The notes beneath the pieces are model-generated. The model had not been told where the DNA came from and searched no databases. It saw only the letters and a list, made by a program, of their open reading frames with translations. From NCBI GenBank assembly GCA_904420175.1, contig CAJFUF010000002.1:27892-91891 (forward strand): DNA of 64,000 bases, in the 5' to 3' direction. This stretch comes from Candidatus Schneewindia gallinarum (GTDB taxonomy: Bacteria; Bacillota; Clostridia; Oscillospirales; Ruminococcaceae). Numbering within the stretch: the stretch's first letter is position 1; every line of letters starts with the position of its first letter. Position numbers and translations under genes: made by a program. Below, piece by piece: positions 8,084 to 16,165 of this stretch.

Positions 8084-8112
8084 TTGACAAAAAAACAGCT
8101 TTCCACTATAAT
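8084..8112 (+). promoter_or_regulatory. Consensus sigma-A promoter for the glutamate synthase/glnA unit
   Basis: TTGACA (8084-8089), a 17-base spacer and TATAAT (8107-8112) form a perfect consensus promoter. It faces away from the gatC promoter ~100 bp upstream, so the two nitrogen units are divergent. The start site should be near 8119. Confidence 0.92.
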
Positions 8113-8120
8113 AACTGCCA

Positions 8121-8174
8121 AGAACAATGAGGTTCTCTGAAAGGCGAAGTGCCTTTCGGAGGACCTCTTTTTTT
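8121..8174 (+). promoter_or_regulatory. Probable ANTAR-controlled antiterminator/terminator in the gltB1 leader
   Basis: The first transcribed bases form hairpin AGAAC/GUUCU (8121-8125 with 8132-8136) with a six-base loop AAUGAG (A1, G4). The loop and 3' arm overlap GAGGTTCTC (8129-8137), the 5' arm of a terminator that pairs with GAGGACCTC (8159-8167), has an inner 7-bp stem and ends in seven Ts. The hairpin and the terminator cannot coexist. The consensus promoter upstream makes a conditional terminator the simplest reading. The regulator gene at 12913 lies in the same transcript. Confidence 0.75.
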
Positions 8175-8192
8175 GTCAGGGAGGATGATACC

Positions 8193-9284
8193 ATGTTAAA
8201 AGAAGGAGAAGTGCGGATTCCTGCCGGATGCGCCATTTCCGGCATTTTTTCAAGGGCTGGGAAGCCCATCTCAGGCGGGGAGATCGTGTCCTCCATCTCC
8301 ACCATGCACGACCGCTCCAACGGGCTGGGCGGCGGCTTTGCGGCCTACGGCATCTATCCGGAATATCCGGAGCATTTTGCCTTTCACCTGTTCTACGACA
8401 GCGACGCTGCCAAGCGCGCCTGTGAGGCGGAGTTAAAAACGTTTTTCACCGTGGCCGACGAGGGGCCCATCCCCACAAGGAAGGTGCCCGGCGTTGGAAA
8501 CGGGCCCATCATCTGGCGGTATTTTGCGGCGCCGCGGCCTGAAAAAATGGAGGCGCTGAAGATGGACGAACAGGAATACACCGTGCGCTTCGTCCTTCGT
8601 ATCAACCGGGACATCGGCGGGGCCTATATCTTTTCCTCCGGCAAAAACATGGGGGTGTTCAAGGCGGTGGGCTTCCCGGAGGATGTGGGAGAATTCTACA
8701 AGCTGGAAAGCTACCGCGGCTACAGCTGGACGGCGCACGGCCGATACCCCACCAACACACCCGGCTGGTGGGGCGGTGCCCACCCCTTTGCCCTCGGCCA
8801 GTACACCATTGTCCACAACGGGGAAATTTCCTCCTACGATGCCAACCGGCGGTTTATTGAGATGTTCGGCTATCACTGCTCCCTTTTAACGGATACGGAG
8901 GTCATCACCTATGTGTTCGACTACTTAAACCGGGTCCAGGGCCTTTCGCTGGAGGACATCGCCCTTGTTATCGCCGCCCCGTTCTGGGAGGAAATCGACT
9001 GCATGCCGGAGGAGCAGAAGCGCAAGCTTTACTACCTGCGCAACATGTTTGCCAGCCTGCTGATTACCGGGCCGTTCTCCATCATTCTCGGCTTTGATAA
9101 AGGAATCATGGCCTTAAACGACAGGCTGAAGCTGCGCAGCATGGTGGCGGGGGAAAAGGACGACCGGCTGTACATTGCAAGCGAGGAATGCGCCATCCGC
9201 GTGCTGGCGCCCCAGCTTGACAAATTCTACGCGGCGCAGGGCGGCGTGCCCATTATCGCCCGTTTAGAGGAGGGGACAAACTAA
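8193..9284 (+). CDS. Glutamate synthase, glutamine amidotransferase subunit (archaeal-type GltB1)
   Basis: This protein (363 aa) carries the class II glutamine amidotransferase domain that releases ammonia from glutamine for glutamate synthesis. Class II enzymes use an N-terminal cysteine; here Cys13 in GCAISGIF is the candidate, implying removal of a short propeptide. Downstream, SWTAHGRYPTNTPGWW and VHNGEISSYDANRRF are typical of the substrate pocket. I chose the ATG at 8193 because GGGAGGA lies just upstream; the longer frame from 8127 would cover the leader terminator. Glutamate synthase is normally one ~1500-aa polypeptide; here it is split into three genes, as in archaea, Thermotogae and some Clostridia. 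The stop overlaps the next start (TAATG). Confidence 0.92.
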   Translation: MLKEGEVRIPAGCAISGIFSRAGKPISGGEIVSSISTMHDRSNGLGGGFAAYGIYPEYPEHFAFHLFYDSDAAKRACEAELKTFFTVADEGPIPTRKVPGVGNGPIIWRYFAAPRPEKMEALKMDEQEYTVRFVLRINRDIGGAYIFSSGKNMGVFKAVGFPEDVGEFYKLESYRGYSWTAHGRYPTNTPGWWGGAHPFALGQYTIVHNGEISSYDANRRFIEMFGYHCSLLTDTEVITYVFDYLNRVQGLSLEDIALVIAAPFWEEIDCMPEEQKRKLYYLRNMFASLLITGPFSIILGFDKGIMALNDRLKLRSMVAGEKDDRLYIASEECAIRVLAPQLDKFYAAQGGVPIIARLEEGTN

Positions 9285-10789
9285 TGTCTGGTGACTTTTT
9301 ATATCCGGATTATGAAATTATCAGGGATTTTTCCCGCTGCACCGTCTGCCACGACTGCGAACGGCAGTGCGCCAACGGCTGCCACAGCTACAACGAAAAG
9401 CTGGGCCGCATGGTGGCGGACAACGCCAAATGCGTGGTGTGCCACCGCTGCGTGTCCATGTGCCCGGTCAGCGCGCTGAAAATTGTGAAAACAGACCACA
9501 CCTTTAAGCAGAACGCCAACTGGACGGGGGACGTCATTGGCGACATCTACCGGCAGGCGGGCTCCGGCGGGGTGCTGCTGTCCTCCATGGGCAACCCGCA
9601 GAAATATCCCATCTACTGGGACAAAATCCTGATAAATGCAAGCCAGGTGACCAACCCCTCCATCGACCCGCTGCGTGAGCCCATGGAGACCAAGCTTTTC
9701 CTGGGCGGACGGCCCGACCGTGTCGAGTATGATGAAAAGGGACAGCTTAAGGACAACCTGCCCGTCCATTTAAGCACGCAGGTGCCTGTGCTGTTTTCCG
9801 CCATGAGCTACGGCTCCATCAGCCGCAACGCCCACGAGGCGCTGGCCAAGGCCGCCGCGGCCCTCGGCACCTACTACAACACGGGCGAGGGCGGCCTGCA
9901 CGAGGACTTCTACCAGTATGCGGACAACACCATCGTACAGGTGGCCTCCGGCCGGTTCGGCGTACACAAGCGGTATCTGGATGCAGGCGCGGCCATTGAA
10001 ATCAAGATGGGACAGGGGGCGAAGCCCGGAATCGGCGGGCATCTGCCCGGCTCCAAAATTACCGAGGACGTGTCCCGCACCCGGATGATTCCGGAGGGGA
10101 CGGACGCCATCTCCCCTGCGCCGCACCACGACATCTACTCCATTGAGGATCTCCGGCAGCTGGTCTACTCTCTCAAGGAGGCCACCAGCTACAAAAAGCC
10201 CATTATTGTAAAAATTGCGGCGGTGCACAATGTGGCGGCCATCGCCTCCGGCATTGCCAGAAGCGGGGCCGACATCATTGCCATCGACGGCTTCCGCGGC
10301 GGCACCGGCGCCGCCCCGTCCCGTATCCGGGACAATGTGGGAATTCCCATCGAACTGGCGCTGGCCGCAGTGGATGAGAGGCTCCGGCAGGAGGGAATCC
10401 GCAACAACGTCTCCATTATCGCAGGGGGAAGCATCCGCAGCAGTGCGGACATTGTCAAGGCCATTGCCCTTGGGGCGGACGCGGTTTACATTGCCACGGC
10501 GGCGCTGCTGGCACTGGGCTGCCATCTGTGCCGGGCCTGCCAGCTGGGCCGCTGCAACTGGGGTATCGCCACCCAGCGCCCTGATCTGACCGCCCGGCTT
10601 GATCCGGACGCAGGCGCCAGGCGGCTTGTTAACCTTGTCACTGCCTGGAACCATGAAATCAAGGAGATGATGGGCGGCATGGGAATCAACTCCATTGAGG
10701 CGCTGAGAGGCAACCGGCTTATGCTGCGCGGCATCGGCCTGACGGAAAAGGAACTGTCCATCCTTGGCATCAAGCATGCCGGGGAGTAG
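9284..10789 (+). CDS. Glutamate synthase, FMN/ferredoxin-domain subunit (archaeal-type GltB2)
   Basis: This is the catalytic glutamate synthase core (501 aa) that reductively aminates 2-oxoglutarate on FMN. The N-terminus has two ferredoxin-like cluster motifs, C19-C22-C25-C29 and C50-C53-C56-C60. The FMN barrel follows, with VLFSAMSYGSIS, GQGAKPGIGGHLPG and IDGFRGGTGAAPSR. A cysteine cluster CHLCRACQLGRC (~407-418) matches the 3Fe-4S site. The ferredoxin domain suggests electrons arrive from reduced ferredoxin or an unlinked reductase, because no NAD(P)H beta subunit is encoded nearby. It is translationally coupled to GltB1 and followed 18 bp later by GltB3. Confidence 0.94.
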   Translation: MSGDFLYPDYEIIRDFSRCTVCHDCERQCANGCHSYNEKLGRMVADNAKCVVCHRCVSMCPVSALKIVKTDHTFKQNANWTGDVIGDIYRQAGSGGVLLSSMGNPQKYPIYWDKILINASQVTNPSIDPLREPMETKLFLGGRPDRVEYDEKGQLKDNLPVHLSTQVPVLFSAMSYGSISRNAHEALAKAAAALGTYYNTGEGGLHEDFYQYADNTIVQVASGRFGVHKRYLDAGAAIEIKMGQGAKPGIGGHLPGSKITEDVSRTRMIPEGTDAISPAPHHDIYSIEDLRQLVYSLKEATSYKKPIIVKIAAVHNVAAIASGIARSGADIIAIDGFRGGTGAAPSRIRDNVGIPIELALAAVDERLRQEGIRNNVSIIAGGSIRSSADIVKAIALGADAVYIATAALLALGCHLCRACQLGRCNWGIATQRPDLTARLDPDAGARRLVNLVTAWNHEIKEMMGGMGINSIEALRGNRLMLRGIGLTEKELSILGIKHAGE

Positions 10790-10807
10790 CGGAAAGGAGA
10801 GCAAACC

Positions 10808-11530
10808 ATGAAACTGAGCGGGAAAAACCTGTCCTTCCAGGAACTGAACGAGGCGGTGCGGGACACAACGGACGAGCACATCGAACTGTGCGACATTCTC
10901 GGCCACCGGTACATCGGCGCGGGCAGTTCCGGCAGGGATATCGTCATTGAGGGAGTACCGGGCAACGCCCTCGGCGCGTATCTAAGCGGCTCGTCACTGA
11001 CAGTGAAGGGCAATGCGCAGGACGCGGTCGGCGACACCATGAACGACGGCCGGATTATCATCTCCGGAAGCTGCGGTGACACGGCCGGCTACGCCATGCG
11101 CGGCGGGAAAATTTATATCGGAGGAAACGCCGGGTACCGGGTGGGCATCCACATGAAGGAATACGGCGCACACAGCCCGATCATTGTCATTGGAGGGCGT
11201 GCAGGCGCCTTCCTCGGGGAGTATCAGGCGGGCGGCACCATTGTGGTGCTGGGGCTCGGCGGCTCCGGCTGCCCTATCGGCGGGTACTGCGGGACGGGCA
11301 TGCACGGCGGCAGAATGTTCATCCGGGGTACGGTGCTACCCGGCACCCTGTCCGATCAGGTGCTTGTGGAGGAGCCCGACCGTCACAGCCGGCTGCTGCT
11401 GAAAGAAATCCTTTCCGACTACTGCCGGTATTTCCCGGAAGTCAGCGCAAACAGCCTGCTGAAAGACCACTTCTTTCTGCTGACGCCGAACACGAAAAAC
11501 CCCTTCAAGCAGCTTTACACCGCCTGTTAA
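10808..11530 (+). CDS. Glutamate synthase, GXGXG-domain subunit (archaeal-type GltB3)
   Basis: This protein (240 aa) is the right-handed beta-helix (GXGXG) domain that in fused glutamate synthases bridges the amidotransferase and FMN domains. Repeated glycine-rich turns are visible (IGAGSSGRD, MRGGKIYIGGNAGYRVG, GGTIVVLGLGG, GTGMHGGRMFIRG). The start follows GGAAAGGAG with normal spacing. The C-terminal ~50 residues extend past the repeats and include a helical tail. It is the third piece of the split enzyme; glnA follows after 56 bp without a visible terminator. Confidence 0.92.
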   Translation: MKLSGKNLSFQELNEAVRDTTDEHIELCDILGHRYIGAGSSGRDIVIEGVPGNALGAYLSGSSLTVKGNAQDAVGDTMNDGRIIISGSCGDTAGYAMRGGKIYIGGNAGYRVGIHMKEYGAHSPIIVIGGRAGAFLGEYQAGGTIVVLGLGGSGCPIGGYCGTGMHGGRMFIRGTVLPGTLSDQVLVEEPDRHSRLLLKEILSDYCRYFPEVSANSLLKDHFFLLTPNTKNPFKQLYTAC

Positions 11531-11586
11531 ATGAGGTAGAATGAATGACATTAGAAAGCCTATTTTCCCGCAAAGGAGACGGTACC

Positions 11587-12882
11587 ATGTTCAGAACCAA
11601 AGAGGATGTGTTTGATTTTATCTACGAAAACGACGTGAAGTTTGTCAGGCTGATGTTCTGTGATATTTTCGGCGCGCTGAAAAACATCTCCATCTCCCCT
11701 GCACAGCTGGATCTCGCGTTTGAGCATGGCATCAGCTTTGACGCCTCCTCCATCAAGGGGTTTTTGCAGGTGGATAAAAGCGACCTTCTGCTGTTTCCGG
11801 ATCCCAGCACGCTGAGCGTGCTGCCGTGGCGGCCGCAGCAAAACGGCGTGGTGCGCCTGATGTGCGACATCCGCTATGCGGACGGCACCCCCTTTGAGGG
11901 GGACTGCCGCACCATCCTGCGGCGTCAGGCGGAAAAGGCGCATGCACAGGGGCTGTACCTCAACTTCGGCCCGGAGTGCGAGTTTTATCTGTTTGAGACG
12001 GACACGCAGGGCCGTCCCACCTTTACGCCCCATGACGAGGCCGGCTATTTCGATTTTGCGCCGCTGGACAAGGGGGAAAATGTGCGGCGGGAAATCTGCC
12101 TGTTGCTGGAGGAGATGGGCCTGTCTGTCGAGTCCTCCCACCACGAGTCCGGCCCCGGCCAGCATGAAATTGACTTCAAGTACTCCGGCGCGGTGCAGGC
12201 GGCGGACAACCTGACCACCTTCAAGGCGGTGGTAAAAACCGCAGCAAGCCACAACGGGCTTTATGCCTCCTTCATGCCGAAGCCGCTGAACAATCAACCC
12301 GGCTCCGGCCTGCACATCAACCTGTCCATCGAGAAGGACGGGCGGAATCTGTTTGCAGGCGGGCTGGACACCCTGGCGGAGCAGTTTATGGCAGGGATTT
12401 TCAAACATATTGCCGGGCTGTCCCTGTTTCTCAATCCCACCGTGAACTCCTACAAGCGGCTGGGCAAGGGGTTTGAGGCGCCCAGATACATCACCTGGTC
12501 GCGGGAAAACCGCTCCCACCTTATCCGTATCCCCGCCGCGCAGGGCAACTACTCCCGTATGGAGCTGCGCAGCCCGGACGGCAGCTGCAACCCCTACCTG
12601 TGCTTTGCGCTGCTGATTGAAGCGGGGTTGGAGGGCATCCGTCAGGGGCTGACGCTTCCCGAAAGCGCGGGGTTGGATGCGGAGGTGGATGTATCTGCCC
12701 TAAAGACATTGCCCGCCTCACTGTATGAGGCGTTGGTCGCCGCCAAAAGCGATCCGCTGATTCCTGCCGCCATCGGGCAGCACTGCTACGACAAATTCCT
12801 CAGCGCCAAACAGGCAGAGTGGGATGACTACACCGCCGTGGTGGACAGCTGGGAGCGCGGACGTTATTTCGGCCAGCTGTAG
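11587..12882 (+). CDS. glnA: Type I glutamine synthetase
   Basis: This protein (431 aa) is a GSI-type glutamine synthetase, which with glutamate synthase forms the GS-GOGAT cycle. Seen motifs are the N-terminal FVRLMFCDIFGALKN, SFDASSIKGF, the NQPGSGLHINLS and NPTVNSYKRL active-site strands, and NRSHLIRIP followed by RMELRSPD. The short length and the lack of an obvious adenylylation loop suggest the GSI-alpha type of Gram-positive bacteria, normally controlled by feedback and transcription. GCAAAGGAG precedes the ATG at 11587; the upstream in-frame ATG at 11545 lacks a site. It shares a transcript with gltB1-3 and the downstream ANTAR regulator. Confidence 0.96.
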   Translation: MFRTKEDVFDFIYENDVKFVRLMFCDIFGALKNISISPAQLDLAFEHGISFDASSIKGFLQVDKSDLLLFPDPSTLSVLPWRPQQNGVVRLMCDIRYADGTPFEGDCRTILRRQAEKAHAQGLYLNFGPECEFYLFETDTQGRPTFTPHDEAGYFDFAPLDKGENVRREICLLLEEMGLSVESSHHESGPGQHEIDFKYSGAVQAADNLTTFKAVVKTAASHNGLYASFMPKPLNNQPGSGLHINLSIEKDGRNLFAGGLDTLAEQFMAGIFKHIAGLSLFLNPTVNSYKRLGKGFEAPRYITWSRENRSHLIRIPAAQGNYSRMELRSPDGSCNPYLCFALLIEAGLEGIRQGLTLPESAGLDAEVDVSALKTLPASLYEALVAAKSDPLIPAAIGQHCYDKFLSAKQAEWDDYTAVVDSWERGRYFGQL

Positions 12883-12912
12883 CCGGTTCATATGGGGAAA
12901 GGGGGTGCCGTT

Positions 12913-13482
12913 TTGAAAAGCTGTCTTGTGGTTTCCAGTTTTGATAAATTCAGCGACGCGTTGTCGGAGCCGCTGAAGCAAAGCGGCATCTACCGGACGG
13001 ACACGGCCGCAAGCGCGGACGCCGCGCGAAGAATCCTGATTGATAAGGAATATGATCTTATCATTATCACGGCGCCCCTGTCGGACGAAGCGGGACTGAC
13101 CTTCGCAAAAGACGTCAGCGAGGGGCACGACTGCGGTATTATCCTGTGCTGCAGGCCGGAGAAACAAAGCGCTGTTGAGGCGGATTTGGCCCCGTACGGG
13201 GTGTTTGTCCTGCCCTTGCCGGTCAACCGGCAGGTGTTTTACAGCGCCGTCCGGTTTTCCAACGCCGCTGTGCAGCGGCTTGGCAAGCTGAGAAAAAAAG
13301 AACGCCAGCTGCAAAAGCAGCTGGATGACATCAAGCTGATTGACCGGGCGAAATGCTGCCTTATCCAATGCCTCGGCATGACGGAGCAACAGGCGCACCG
13401 ACACATTGAGAAGCAGGCTATGGATCTGCGCCGCCCCCGGCGGGCAATTGCCGAGGATATTTTAAAAACCTATGAGATGTGA
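12913..13482 (+). CDS. ANTAR-domain response-regulator-like RNA-binding antiterminator
   Basis: The protein (~189 aa) has a receiver-like N-terminal domain (~1-115), a coiled-coil linker rich in RKKERQLQKQL, and a C-terminal ANTAR domain (~130-189) with the pattern KCCLIQCLGMTEQQAHRHI, then a second helix and EDILKTYEM. ANTAR proteins bind hexaloop RNA hairpins and prevent terminator formation; in Clostridia such regulators are linked to glutamine and glutamate synthesis genes. A TTG at 12913 fits an AAAGGGGG site 7 nt upstream; an ATG at 12892 is in frame but has no ribosome site. The receiver lacks obvious acidic residues at all usual phosphorylation positions, so control by phosphorylation is uncertain. 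No histidine kinase is encoded nearby. Confidence 0.88.
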   Translation: MKSCLVVSSFDKFSDALSEPLKQSGIYRTDTAASADAARRILIDKEYDLIIITAPLSDEAGLTFAKDVSEGHDCGIILCCRPEKQSAVEADLAPYGVFVLPLPVNRQVFYSAVRFSNAAVQRLGKLRKKERQLQKQLDDIKLIDRAKCCLIQCLGMTEQQAHRHIEKQAMDLRRPRRAIAEDILKTYEM

Positions 13483-13487
13483 GCATG

Positions 13488-13523
13488 AAAAGAGGAGCAG
13501 TAGGCCTACTGCTCCTCTTTTAA
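13488..13523. terminator. Bidirectional intrinsic terminator
   Basis: A nearly perfect palindrome (AAAAGAGGAGCAGTAGGCC and its complement) separates the convergent ANTAR gene and the epimerase gene. The epimerase stop codon lies inside the hairpin. Confidence 0.9.
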
Positions 13524-14558
13524 TATTTCTATTGTTTTTTTAATACCTTCTGCAATTGGCGTCTGTGCCTGCCAGCCCAAATCTTCTAGCTTGCTCGCAT
13601 CCAACACGGCTTTCGTTACCACTGTGTACCCTTCCCGCTCTATCTTATCCGGAAGGTCAAATACGACATGCTTTCCGCTTGCCTCTGCAGTCAACTCTGC
13701 AAAGCGGCGTATTGTCACCAGCGAATTTTTATCTGCAACATTATAAGCCTCTCCGGCTTTTCCTTTAAGAAGAATACACAGAATCGCGGATGCACAGTCT
13801 GTCCCATAGCAGTAGGTTCGAAGCTGCAGTCCCTGACTTTTTAATACAATGTCTTCTCCACGAAGGACATTGTTAAAAAACTGTGCGGATGCACGGCTGT
13901 CCTGCTTTGTTGCAGTTGGGCCATATACATGACACGGCCTTGCTATCACCGTTTCCAGGCCATACTGTTTATAGTAACTCGCACACAATGTCTCTGCTGC
14001 ACGTTTACTGCTCGGATAGCAGGCACGGGGGCTTGTGCAATCTACATAGCCGCTGTACCCCTCTTTAAAACTTTCTATCCCTGTCCCCTCACCATATACC
14101 TCGCCTGAGGACACATACAGTACACGGGCGCCATGATTCTGATTAACATAGTTTAAAACTTGCAGCATTCCCAAAAAATTCCCTGTCATCGTTCCAACAG
14201 GGTCAGTGGAGTAGGTCCTGGGATCTGCATTACTGGCGGCATGAATCGCAAAATCCACCCTGTCTTGCAAAGTAAAGGGGGTCGTGACATCCTGAACCGC
14301 CATATGAAACCACGGGGTGTCCTGATACGATGCAAACCGCGCTGCTAAACGTGCGGGATTTCTTCCCATAGCAATCACGGTCGTTTTCTGATTATGATAT
14401 CGGTTGCGATACATCAAAATATCAATCACTGCAGACCCAATCAGGCCGGAGGCCCCTGTAACAAGGACAGTTTTTTCACTCAGTTTCTCCCAAGGAATAT
14501 CTTGAGTGCAGCTGTTTTTTAGATCATGAAGATATAAACGATGGTTAATATTCATCAT
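13506..14558 (-). CDS. NAD-dependent epimerase/dehydratase (extended SDR)
   Basis: The protein (350 aa) is an extended short-chain dehydrogenase/reductase acting on a nucleotide-activated sugar or alditol. The Rossmann motif VTGASGLIGSAVID (~32-45) binds NAD. The catalytic YPSSK follows a conserved VSSGEVYGEG serine segment, and the RPCHVYGP and C-terminal substrate-loop regions are typical of UDP/dTDP-sugar dehydratases and decarboxylases. It is the last gene of a three-gene unit with an IspD/TarI-like cytidylyltransferase and a GT2 transferase, which suggests a CDP- or NDP-activated precursor for a wall glycopolymer. The exact substrate cannot be deduced. The start has two ATGs; ACGTTAGGAGAAA precedes them. 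Confidence 0.85.
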   Translation of the reverse strand: MMNINHRLYLHDLKNSCTQDIPWEKLSEKTVLVTGASGLIGSAVIDILMYRNRYHNQKTTVIAMGRNPARLAARFASYQDTPWFHMAVQDVTTPFTLQDRVDFAIHAASNADPRTYSTDPVGTMTGNFLGMLQVLNYVNQNHGARVLYVSSGEVYGEGTGIESFKEGYSGYVDCTSPRACYPSSKRAAETLCASYYKQYGLETVIARPCHVYGPTATKQDSRASAQFFNNVLRGEDIVLKSQGLQLRTYCYGTDCASAILCILLKGKAGEAYNVADKNSLVTIRRFAELTAEASGKHVVFDLPDKIEREGYTVVTKAVLDASKLEDLGWQAQTPIAEGIKKTIEILKEEQ

Positions 14559-14564
14559 TTTCTC

Positions 14565-15257
14565 CTAACGTAAGGCCAATAGGCTTTTAAACATTTCCAA
14601 GTCTTCCGGGTTGGTTATTTTCAGATTTTTTTCTGAGCCTACGGCAAAATATAGCGTTTCTCCAAGTTCAATTAGAAGTGTGTTGGCATAGACGCAATCT
14701 GTGATTCCCTTCTCTTTTGCGGTTTGATAAGCCTGATGGATCAGACCGAAGCGGTATGCCTGCGGTGTTTGGACGCGCATAATCTTATCCCTTGAAATGC
14801 TAATATTCGATTTTATTTTGTCTTCTGTCATCAACATCGTGTCCACGCAGGGGATTGCTGATACTCCGTTTCCAAAAAGCTTACATTTTACTATGCAGTC
14901 AGAAATAATCTCCGAAGAGATGAGTGGACGAATAGCGTCGTGGATCATCACAATGTCATCATCGCTGCAGATATCAGCCAAAAAATCAATTCCATTGTTG
15001 ATAGACTGATGACCCGTTTTTCCCCCGGACACAACCCAAGCGAGTTTGGAAATAGAATATTGTTTCGCATAAGCTTTTAAAATTTCATGCCATCCATCCA
15101 AACAGACAACCAAAATTTTATCAATATCAGGATGGTTTTCAAACTGTTCCAGTGTATAGATAATAATTGGCTTATCATTCACATTTACAAACTGTTTGGG
15201 AATATCCAAATGCATCCTCTGGCCGCTTCCACCTGCAATTATCAGCGCGACGTTCAT
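14565..15257 (-). CDS. IspD/TarI-family cytidylyltransferase
   Basis: This protein (230 aa) transfers CMP from CTP to a sugar- or alditol-phosphate. The nucleotide-binding signature IIAGGSGQRMHLDIPKQF (~6-23) and the MIHDAIRPLIS and RVQTPQAYRF segments define the IspD superfamily. MEP-pathway IspD and ribitol-phosphate TarI share these motifs. The N-terminal loop (HLDIPKQFVNV, then DKPIIIYTLEQFE) and the glycosyltransferase/epimerase context favour a TarI-like role in a CDP-activated cell-wall precursor. The gene is noticeably more AT-rich than its neighbours, which suggests later acquisition. GAGGATG lies before the ATG. An isoprenoid role is possible if no other ispD exists in the genome. 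Confidence 0.82.
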   Translation of the reverse strand: MNVALIIAGGSGQRMHLDIPKQFVNVNDKPIIIYTLEQFENHPDIDKILVVCLDGWHEILKAYAKQYSISKLAWVVSGGKTGHQSINNGIDFLADICSDDDIVMIHDAIRPLISSEIISDCIVKCKLFGNGVSAIPCVDTMLMTEDKIKSNISISRDKIMRVQTPQAYRFGLIHQAYQTAKEKGITDCVYANTLLIELGETLYFAVGSEKNLKITNPEDLEMFKSLLALR

Positions 15258-15271
15258 AATACATCCTCCTT

Positions 15272-16072
15272 TTACAAATTGTTGCTTTTCTCACTGGAAG
15301 AATAGGCCTTTGTCAGTTTTTTTGCAATAAAATCAGGCCAAAACTTACGGAACATCTCGTAATCTTCTTTGCCCCGGATATTTTCTCTAAGCACCGCTGT
15401 CGTTTCCGATCCTTCATGGACACGATGCTGCATAAGCGGGGTTTTGCAATAAAGAAACGCCCCTTTCTGTCTGGACAGCTTCTCCCATGCCTGCCAATCC
15501 AAATTGCTGCGAAATCCCTCTTCAAAAATAATAGGAGGAAGATTATCCTTCGCAAAGGTAACAGAAGGGCAACATATCGGACAGCCAAAAGACAGGCACC
15601 TTCTGCGGACAAAACGGCTGTTTTTAAACAGGCCTATCCGCAAGGGCAGCAGGAGAATACGTTTCACCTTCAGCAGCCGGTTTTTTCTTACCACCTGCTC
15701 ACCGCGCCGCTCATAATAATCCGTAAAAAAGATCAACGGCCGTTTTGCGTTTTCAAGATAACCCAGGGCCGTTTCCAGATATGCAGGCTCGTACAAATCG
15801 TCCTGATGCGCAATGGTAATATAGGGGGTGTCTGCCTGACGATAAGCAAAATTCCAATCTTTTGCAATTCCGGAGGGCTCCCCACTGACCAGCAAAGGCA
15901 GGTTATACCGTTGTGCCAATCCGCGAATAGATTCATTTGGTGTAGAAGTGGCAAGCAGGATTTTACTTTTCACCGTCTGATTTCTTAACGACTGAATACA
16001 GTCGTTTAAATAGGGACTTTCCTTATAGGCACAAACCACAAAGGTATGCTTGTCCGTTTTGCTTTCTGTCAT
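15272..16072 (-). CDS. Family 2 glycosyltransferase
   Basis: This GT-A fold glycosyltransferase (266 aa) begins with TFVVCAYKESPYLNDC, a typical GT2 N-terminus. The metal-binding motif appears as AHQDDLYEP and the acceptor region includes FRSNLDWQAWEKL. It has no membrane segment long enough to anchor it, so it is probably cytoplasmic or peripheral. GAAGGGGAG precedes the ATG at 16072; the longer frame from 16135 overlaps the upstream terminator. It is first in the glycopolymer cassette and 14 bp from the cytidylyltransferase gene. Its sugar is unknown. Confidence 0.85.
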   Translation of the reverse strand: MTESKTDKHTFVVCAYKESPYLNDCIQSLRNQTVKSKILLATSTPNESIRGLAQRYNLPLLVSGEPSGIAKDWNFAYRQADTPYITIAHQDDLYEPAYLETALGYLENAKRPLIFFTDYYERRGEQVVRKNRLLKVKRILLLPLRIGLFKNSRFVRRRCLSFGCPICCPSVTFAKDNLPPIIFEEGFRSNLDWQAWEKLSRQKGAFLYCKTPLMQHRVHEGSETTAVLRENIRGKEDYEMFRKFWPDFIAKKLTKAYSSSEKSNNL

Positions 16073-16134
16073 CCCGGTTTCTCCCCTTCGTAATTCTTCG
16101 CTTATTATATCACAGCCGTCCCGTTTTGAAAACA

Positions 16135-16163
16135 AAAAGCGCGGCGATTCTTTCCGCGCTTTT
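16135..16163 (-). terminator. Intrinsic terminator after the racemase gene
   Basis: On the minus strand AAAAGCGCGG pairs with CCGCGCTTTT around a 9-nt loop and continues into TTTTTGTTTT. It separates the racemase gene from the glycosyltransferase gene downstream. Confidence 0.85.
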
Positions 16164-16165
16164 CC

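Noticed and set aside
11560..12519. Long minus-strand frame opposite glnA
   Set aside because: It is antisense to a certain gene, lacks start signals and resembles no protein.
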